12,665 bases of DNA, taken from NCBI GenBank assembly GCA_027600665.1, contig JADGJL010000867.1, positions 1 to 12,665 on the forward strand. Direction: 5' to 3'. Made by a program: the position numbers and the translations under genes. The notes beneath the pieces are model-generated. The model did not search any database. It was not told where the DNA came from and saw only the letters and a program-made list of their open reading frames with translations. Positions 8,344 through 12,665 of this stretch are shown here, in pieces. Numbering within the stretch: the first letter of the stretch is position 1; each line of letters starts with the position of its first letter. Source of the stretch: Irineochytrium annulatum. Taxonomy: Eukaryota; Chytridiomycota; Chytridiomycetes; Chytridiales; Chytridiaceae.

Positions 8344-9633
8344 ATGAACATTGACTTCGACTGGCTCTCCCTGCCGACGGGGCAGAGCAGCGCGGCCGAG
8401 GACTGGCTGAACTCGAATGTCGTCTTCTCCTTCGACGACGACGAGCAACCCGCTGACCGGAGCTTGGATGGCTCCCTCGCCGGCACCGACTCCACGACCG
8501 AACACACATCGGGCGGTCAGCAACAGCATGTATCTGACCTGGACCTGGCCGCCCTCTTCGCGGCCCCGCCGTCTACGAGCTCCAGGGGCCACGCACAGCC
8601 CCCGTCCCCGATGACGTCGATCCAAACTGCCACCAACGCCGCGGGAGGTGCGCCCTCTGTGCTGCCCGCGCCCTTCTCGGACGCCTCGGCTTCGGCCCTG
8701 GCTGCGATCTCTTTGGCGGCGGCGGCGGCCGGCGGGGCGGGAGCTGGATCGGCGGCTAATCTCTTGACACCGGAGCAGCAGGCCCTGCTTCAGCACTCGG
8801 CCGCCCTGCTGCTCCCCAGTTTGCTTTCGGGCCTGCCGTCGCTCCTCGCCGGCACCGCTTCGCAGCAACCTCAGCAGCAGCTGCGGCCCCCGGCGCCCGT
8901 CACGACACCCGCGCCGGCCGCGGTGTCCGCCCCTTCGTTCCTGCAGACGCAGCAGACTCGGCAGGCGCAGCAGCAGCTCCAGCAGATGCAGAAACAGCAC
9001 CAGCAGCAACCGCTCTCGCAAGCGCTGCCTCGGCCCGCCTCGTCCTCGGCGGGACAGCCGCATACCAACGAAAATGCGTCCTCTGCCTCATCGTCCGTGA
9101 AGACTGAGCACGACGACGACAAAAGGCGGCGGAACACGGCCGCATCAGCGCGGTTCAGGGCCAAGAAGAAGATGAGGGAGGCCGAGCTTGAGAGGAGTGC
9201 TGGGGAGCTGAGAGTCAAGACGGAGCAGCTGGAGAGGAAGGTCGCGGAGCAGGAGATGGAGATTAGGTGGTTGAGGCAGTTGGTGTCGGAGAGGTCTTCG
9301 GGGAAGCGGTTGCGGGACATTTATGAGGAGGTTTGTAACGGCATTCTCCACTGTCATCCTGTTGGCTGACCTGTTGCACAGAACGGTATCGTGTTCAATG
9401 AGGGAACCAGCACCTCTGCATCGGCCAACGGCTTCCAGCCCTTCGGGGACGGCCCATTGCTCCCGCCGTCGATGATGCCGGGTTCCATCTCCACCACCAC
9501 CACGACGACGAACACCAACACCAACATCAACGTTTACCCCGCCATTCTCCCGGCGCCGCCGGCTCCCGCAAGCTCCATCGCGCCCTTTGCACTCCCGGTT
9601 GCTTCCAACAAGCGCGTTAAGACTGATTTGTGA
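8344..9633 (+). CDS. bZIP transcription factor of Cys-3/MetR type
   Basis: Two exons (8344-9330, 9382-9633) encode 412 residues. The intron (9331-9381) has a GTTTGT donor and a GCTGACC branch site. The basic region RRRNTAASARFRAKKKMRE (261-279) carries the N-x7-R signature (Asn264, Arg272) and the NTAASARFR form typical of fungal Cys-3/MetR/Zip1 factors, which in ascomycetes control sulfur assimilation. Zipper heptads run L282, L289, L296, Q303, L310, with hydrophobic a positions V300, I307 and V314. The long N-terminal part looks like an activation region: acidic FSFDDDEQ, a hydrophobic stretch at about 140-171 (LLTPEQQALLQ to SLLSGLPSLLAG), and Gln-rich runs at about 174-222. The tail has a Thr/Asn repeat. 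The start MNIDFDW was preferred for its well-formed beginning; the in-frame ATG at 8218 would add 42 residues. It should dimerise and bind DNA in the nucleus; targets here are unknown. Confidence 0.85.
9489..9531 (+). repeat. ACC/ACG-type microsatellite in bZIP coding sequence
   Basis: Imperfect trinucleotide and hexanucleotide units (ACCACCACCACGACGACG, then AACACC repeated) encode a run of Thr followed by alternating Asn and Thr in the C-terminal tail of the bZIP protein. Length variation here would stay in frame. Confidence 0.7.
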
Positions 9634-10425
9634 GCCGGCGATTGGTTACCTGTTGATAGTATGAATGCCCTTCACCCTGCACCATACTAATTCCCCTACA
9701 TGGTCGGTTATATCCTTTCACTTAAGTTGGAAAGATTAGTATTTGTATACATTCAGGTTGTGGTTGCATCCGTTTTTTTTGCTTTTTGAATCCAGATTTG
9801 GATTCGGTGTGTTTGCATATTGCTCTCCTCTCGTTTATCACTTTTAAGGCTTTTTGCTGGGATGCGCGGTGGGTTGAAATGATGGAGCCGTTGTGAGGGA
9901 ATTAGTATGCTGGTAGACGTGTTTCTGCTTTTAGTTCAAACGCAGTTGAATTTTTCGCCTTGAAATGCATGTTTGTCGTCGGATGCAAGGCAGGTGAAAG
10001 TATTCAAAGAGCCCTTCGTTGCTATCGACGACTCGTCTGAAGACCAAACTCCACAACCACGGGTTGGGCAAGATGAAATGCCTTGATCTTTATTGATCTT
10101 CATATTACATCGTCAAGGCGCATAATAACCGGAATCACTCCTTCCAAAAGTACTCAATGTTAAGATAAAACGTGCATTGATGATTAGAAACTAGAGCTAA
10201 CGAGAACACAAGAAAAACCGCAAACAGAAAATCAAAGCGCGAAAAAAAAAGCTAGGATGTGCTGTAACCCAATTCATCATTTCATCAGTTAATAATTCCC
10301 CGTGTGTCATCATTCTAACAGAATTGCCCGACATTATAGTTTTTGCAATTGGTATTGGCGATGGAGGAGAAATATATAACAGGGCGGTTGGTAAGTGTGG
10401 TTTGGTTAAAGTGCATGGTGATGGT
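9634..10425. other. Long AT-richer 3' region between convergent genes
   Basis: About 790 bp separate the bZIP stop from the stop of the minus-strand PRELI gene. Base composition is clearly AT-richer than the flanking exons and T-rich runs are common (for example near 9772-9786). A short perfect hairpin, GAATCC with GGATTC around a 6-base loop, lies near 9788-9805. On the minus strand an AATAAA occurs at 10089-10094, far from the PRELI stop. A 45-codon minus-strand ATG frame (10334-10197) starts MSGNSVRMMTHGELL but has no recognisable family and ends in a Phe/Leu/Arg-rich stretch, so it is not called a gene. The region is best read as two 3' untranslated regions; a non-coding RNA cannot be excluded. 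Confidence 0.5.
10089..10094 (-). terminator. Possible distal polyadenylation signal of the PRELI gene
   Basis: The minus strand reads GATCAATAAAGATC here, with the canonical hexamer flanked by inverted GATC. It lies about 330 bp after the PRELI stop codon, which would imply a long 3' untranslated region. A nearer, non-canonical signal could be used instead. Confidence 0.35.
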
Positions 10426-11180
10426 TCACAATGTTGCCGAAGACTTTTCCTTCTTCGTCGTAAGCTGTTCGATGACGTGTAACAAACCCTTTGAGCTCTG
10501 TAACGGAATGGAATAAGATCAACAATCTGAGGAAAATATTTCATGTAAAACTAACCTTTACAGTGTTATCCTTCAGCCTCTTCAGCCCGAACCCCTCAAT
10601 CCTCGACCTAATGGACACCCAGTTCGTGTTCGAGATAATTTTGGCGCTCGTGTGTACCTCCGTGAAATGCGGGTTCGTTGCGAGAGGTTTGATGATTTGA
10701 CGCTCTTCCACCAACATGATTTTGACGTGCGACAAGTTCCGCGTCACTGTCGTCATGGTCTTGGAGACGGGGTCGACGGTAGAGGTCTCGAGGATGAAGG
10801 CCTCGGGGGCGTGTAGGAGCTATTAAGTGCCCACGGGTCAGCAAAAGTCCTTCTCAGTCAAAGCCAGGAAAATCACGTTACCCTTTGACCCCATTTAGGC
10901 ATCTTCCCTTGCTTCAAGAACAGCCTCGTGGTCGTCAAAACGCCGGTGACAGGATCGACGGACCTGTCGATCGTGTCGGCTGTTATGACATGGGATGCGA
11001 ACGGGTTCGGGTATTTCTACAGTCGCAAGAGGAAGGAAGATCAATCACCCATACTAACATTACAAGCACAACAACTAAGAACAGCCGCATTGCTGTATAC
11101 AGTACCTGCCAGATCGCCATAGACACGGTCTCCCACGGGTGGTTGTACTCGAACTTGTGCTGCCAGAACGTGGGCGCCAT
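10426..11180 (-). CDS. PRELI/MSF1-domain lipid-transfer protein, Ups1/PRELID1-like
   Basis: Four minus-strand exons (11180-11106, 11016-10882, 10819-10556, 10497-10426), all in phase 0, encode 181 residues, the usual size for a PRELI protein. The domain fills the chain: FEYNHPWETVSMAIWQ (10-25) joins KYPNPFASHV (26-35) across the first intron, then MPKW (64-67), VDPVSKTMTTVTRNLSH (85-101), MLVEE (105-109), and a C-terminal helix SSKGLLHVIEQL supplied by the last exon. PRELI proteins work with Mdm35/TRIAP1 in the mitochondrial intermembrane space and carry phosphatidic acid (Ups1/PRELID1) or phosphatidylserine (Ups2/PRELID3). The AIWQKYPNP, MPKW and TMTTVTRN forms look closer to Ups1/PRELID1, so phosphatidic acid transfer for cardiolipin synthesis is the likely role. 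There is no cleavable presequence, as usual for this family. The start is the ATG right before the domain; the upstream in-frame Pro-rich stretch has no better start. Confidence 0.88.
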
Positions 11181-11568
11181 GATGAAGTAAATGAAGTCGG
11201 GGATGGCGGGAGGAGGAGGAGGAGCGGGCAGGACAGGCAGGCAAACGGCGTAAGGCAAGGCGAAAGACGATCTCCGGCCGGGAGCAGGGACGATCAGGAC
11301 TTATCGGGCCTGGGACCAGTCCAACTCGACGGCGATGAGGATCCTCTCGCGTGTGACGGTGGGGTGGGGGTGGGCCGCACGGAGGGTGTGGGCGATGACG
11401 GAGCTCAGTCGAAGAAAACCCGGTGCCGAACCGAGGGTAGTGGATCAACCTGTGAAATTGACGACCCTTTCATAGAGTGCATGCGGCATGTGGTCTTGAT
11501 TCGACTCGAGGGTCTCGCGGGGGCTGCTCCGCCCCGGCAGACCTCGTCACGGTGCCGCTGAACTCTCG
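11181..11568. promoter_or_regulatory. Divergent intergenic region upstream of PRELI gene
   Basis: This 388-bp stretch lies between the PRELI start (minus) and the next plus-strand candidate start at 11569. It contains a purine-rich GGAGGAGGAGGAGC tract near 11209-11224, and a G-rich run around 11359-11374 (GGTGGGGTGGGGGTGGG), which could form a weak G-quadruplex. No convincing coding frame is seen; open frames here are Arg/Gly-rich in the way typical of off-frame GC-rich DNA. It should carry the PRELI promoter. Confidence 0.4.
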
Positions 11569-12093
11569 ATGTCCGCGGTGCCTCCGCCTCCGCCACTTCC
11601 GCCACCGCCGGCGTCACCAAGTCTGGCAAGTCCGCCAGACCAAGGGGAGCAAGTGACGTTCGCCAGCACGACGACTAACCCCACGCCTCCGTATCCCCGC
11701 CCCGCTCCCGTAGTCCATCACGGCACCTTGCTCCCGTCCGGGCTCCCGGCACTCCCCCCGTCGCGGGTGCGCTCTCCGGCGGACCGCGAGTTCGAGAGAA
11801 TTTTGCATGAATGAGGACGCCGGGTCTTACCACGACATCCCGCGCCTGTCAGCCTCAGACGTGGCCAACTACTCCGACGCTGTCGTCAACCGTCTCCTTA
11901 TCACGGTCTGCTAGCGTTAAGAAGCCAAATCTCGACTTCTTCAACCGGCTGCGAGACGGAAGCACGGGAGCCAATCGACCATGCACTTGTTGCCGGCCGT
12001 AGCGAGGCTGGCGACGATGAACGAGTTTCGCGTGACAATATTGACCGGGGCGACATTCGGCTGAACAAGGCTGTCATGATGGCGTTGCCATGA
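11569..12093 (+). pseudogene. Unrecognised proline-rich gene, possibly frameshifted or spliced
   Basis: An ATG at 11569 opens a frame rich in proline (MSAVPPPPPLPPPP), ending SPADREFERILHE before a TGA at 11812. The protein-like signal then continues one frame over (NEDAGSYHDIPRLSASDV, about 11810-11905) and later returns to the first frame (EPIDHALVAGRSEAGDDE to KAVMMALP, stop 12091-12093). Two explanations fit. First, two short introns at 11767-11815 and 11906-11970, both phase 0, would give a 136-residue protein, but their splice sites are weak and branch sites unclear. Second, two opposite frameshifts would mark an inactive copy or sequence errors. The family was not recognised. The proline-rich head, SPADREFERIL and DIPRLSASDVANYSDAVVNR are the best handles for a search. 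The type is given as pseudogene only because the frame is broken as it stands. Confidence 0.33.
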
Positions 12094-12541
12094 GCTCGTA
12101 AGCCGTCGTCTGCATCTGATGGTCATTATTCTCCGCAAGGTAGTTGCGTGAAAGTATTTTTAATTCGGCCTGTTTCTTGTCGACCTCAGCATCTGTTGCC
12201 CATTCATCGCGTCAACATCTGCTTAAGGTCAGCGTCGGTGCTGGGTGGGTCGTCGAAAGCGCTCTATGCATGTCGGCATCGGCACCCATGTCCTGAGCGT
12301 CGCACTTACGTGAAGGCATTGAAAAGTGTTGAGAGCGCACGAGCCTTAGGTATATCTGCTCTTCTTGCTCGAGCATTTTCAATTCACAACCTTCGTCGCG
12401 ATGCGTGCAACAAGATTGGATGCCTTCGGCAGGCGCGAAATGACCGAAGCAGGAGACGCGGACGCACCTGCTGTCAATATGGCTACGAAAACGCGGGGGC
12501 TGCTGTAGAGCGTGATCGCGTTCTTCAAGGAAAGCAGGCAT
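12074..12541 (-). CDS. Candidate two-exon minus-strand gene, unrecognised
   Basis: A minus-strand frame from an ATG at 12541 reads MPAFLEERDHALQQPPRFRS and later CELKMLEQEEQIYLRLV to HFSMPS. It reaches a perfect GTAAGT donor (plus 12309-12304). A phase-1 match to a CAG acceptor at 12195-12193 joins it to a second stretch, AEVDKKQAELKILSRNYLAE to YELMATPS, with its stop at 12076-12074. The model (12541-12310, 12192-12074) gives 116 residues with a helical, charged C-terminal half. The Cys-rich middle looks less protein-like and may hide another intron. No family is recognised. It overlaps the 3' end of the plus-strand candidate by 20 bp, so at least one of the two models may be wrong. The real start could lie beyond the window if a further intron exists upstream. 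Confidence 0.3.
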
Positions 12542-12665
12542 AGGCCTGGCTTGGCGTAGCGGAACACTGCGGGTGCATCGATTGCCTTAGTCGTCAGCTG
12601 TAGGCATACTTGTTGTGCGAGGAGAGACGCTAAAGGAAACAGAAGCAAACAAATAACATATCCCC
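12542..12665. other. Window end, nothing supported
   Basis: No supported feature is seen in this last stretch. It may hold the 5' side of the minus-strand candidate. A minus-strand TAA at about 12589-12587 closes that candidate's frame unless an intron intervenes. Confidence 0.4.

Noticed and set aside
8221..9063. 280-codon minus-strand open frame
   Set aside because: Antisense to the bZIP activation region. Its Arg/Leu/Gly runs mirror the Gln- and Ala-rich codons on the other strand.
11359..11374. G-quadruplex candidate
   Set aside because: Only three G runs of three or more are present; a two-layer structure is possible but too weak to call.
11941..12138. 65-codon minus-strand frame with a protein-like end
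   Set aside because: Its stop and frame cannot be linked to the minus-strand candidate by a good splice site, and it overlaps the plus-strand signal in the same bases.
12148..12543. 131-codon plus-strand open frame
   Set aside because: Arg/Cys-rich composition and start in AT-rich sequence suggest an off-frame shadow; the minus strand has a better splice-supported signal.
1..12665. tRNA, rRNA, CRISPR, transposon ends or prokaryotic defence genes
   Set aside because: No cloverleaf with the usual TTCRA loop, no regular spaced repeats, no transposase or reverse transcriptase motifs and no terminal repeats were seen on either strand by eye.

Overview
The window looks like nuclear DNA of a fungus. 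Exons are GC-rich, split by short GT-AG introns (47-89 nt in the models below), and separated by AT-richer flanks. The recognisable proteins are eukaryotic: SRP68, a PRELI-domain protein, and a bZIP factor of fungal Cys-3/MetR type. The first gene has an N-terminal region resembling the ciliary protein ERICH3. If that holds, the source is probably a zoosporic (chytrid-like) fungus that still builds a flagellum. That placement is inference, not something the sequence proves.

Layout, left to right. Positions 1-211 hold the probable 3' end of a plus-strand gene that begins outside the window. Positions 212-453 are a promoter/5' region with two opposed CCAAT boxes. Positions 454-4744 (+) carry one eight-exon gene for a 1298-residue, largely disordered, Ser/Arg-rich protein with an ERICH3-like segment. 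It faces a single-exon glyoxalase-like (VOC) gene at 4961-5605 (-). That gene diverges from SRP68 (5659-8105, +, five exons) across only 53 bp. A bZIP gene follows in the same direction (8344-9633, +, two exons). After about 790 bp of mostly untranslated sequence comes a four-exon PRELI/Ups1-type gene on the minus strand (10426-11180).

The last 1.1 kb (11569-12665) is less clear. It contains a proline-rich plus-strand reading frame whose coding signal changes frame twice, and a two-exon minus-strand candidate that converges on it. Neither was recognised. They could be small lineage-specific genes or decaying ones.

The genes do not form one pathway. They are mixed housekeeping and regulatory genes: protein targeting to the ER, mitochondrial lipid transfer, transcription, a possible flagellar protein and a small VOC-fold protein. 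I see no transposon, CRISPR array, rRNA, tRNA or prokaryotic-style system. All gene models were built by matching splice sites and phases by eye; each main model sums to a whole number of codons.
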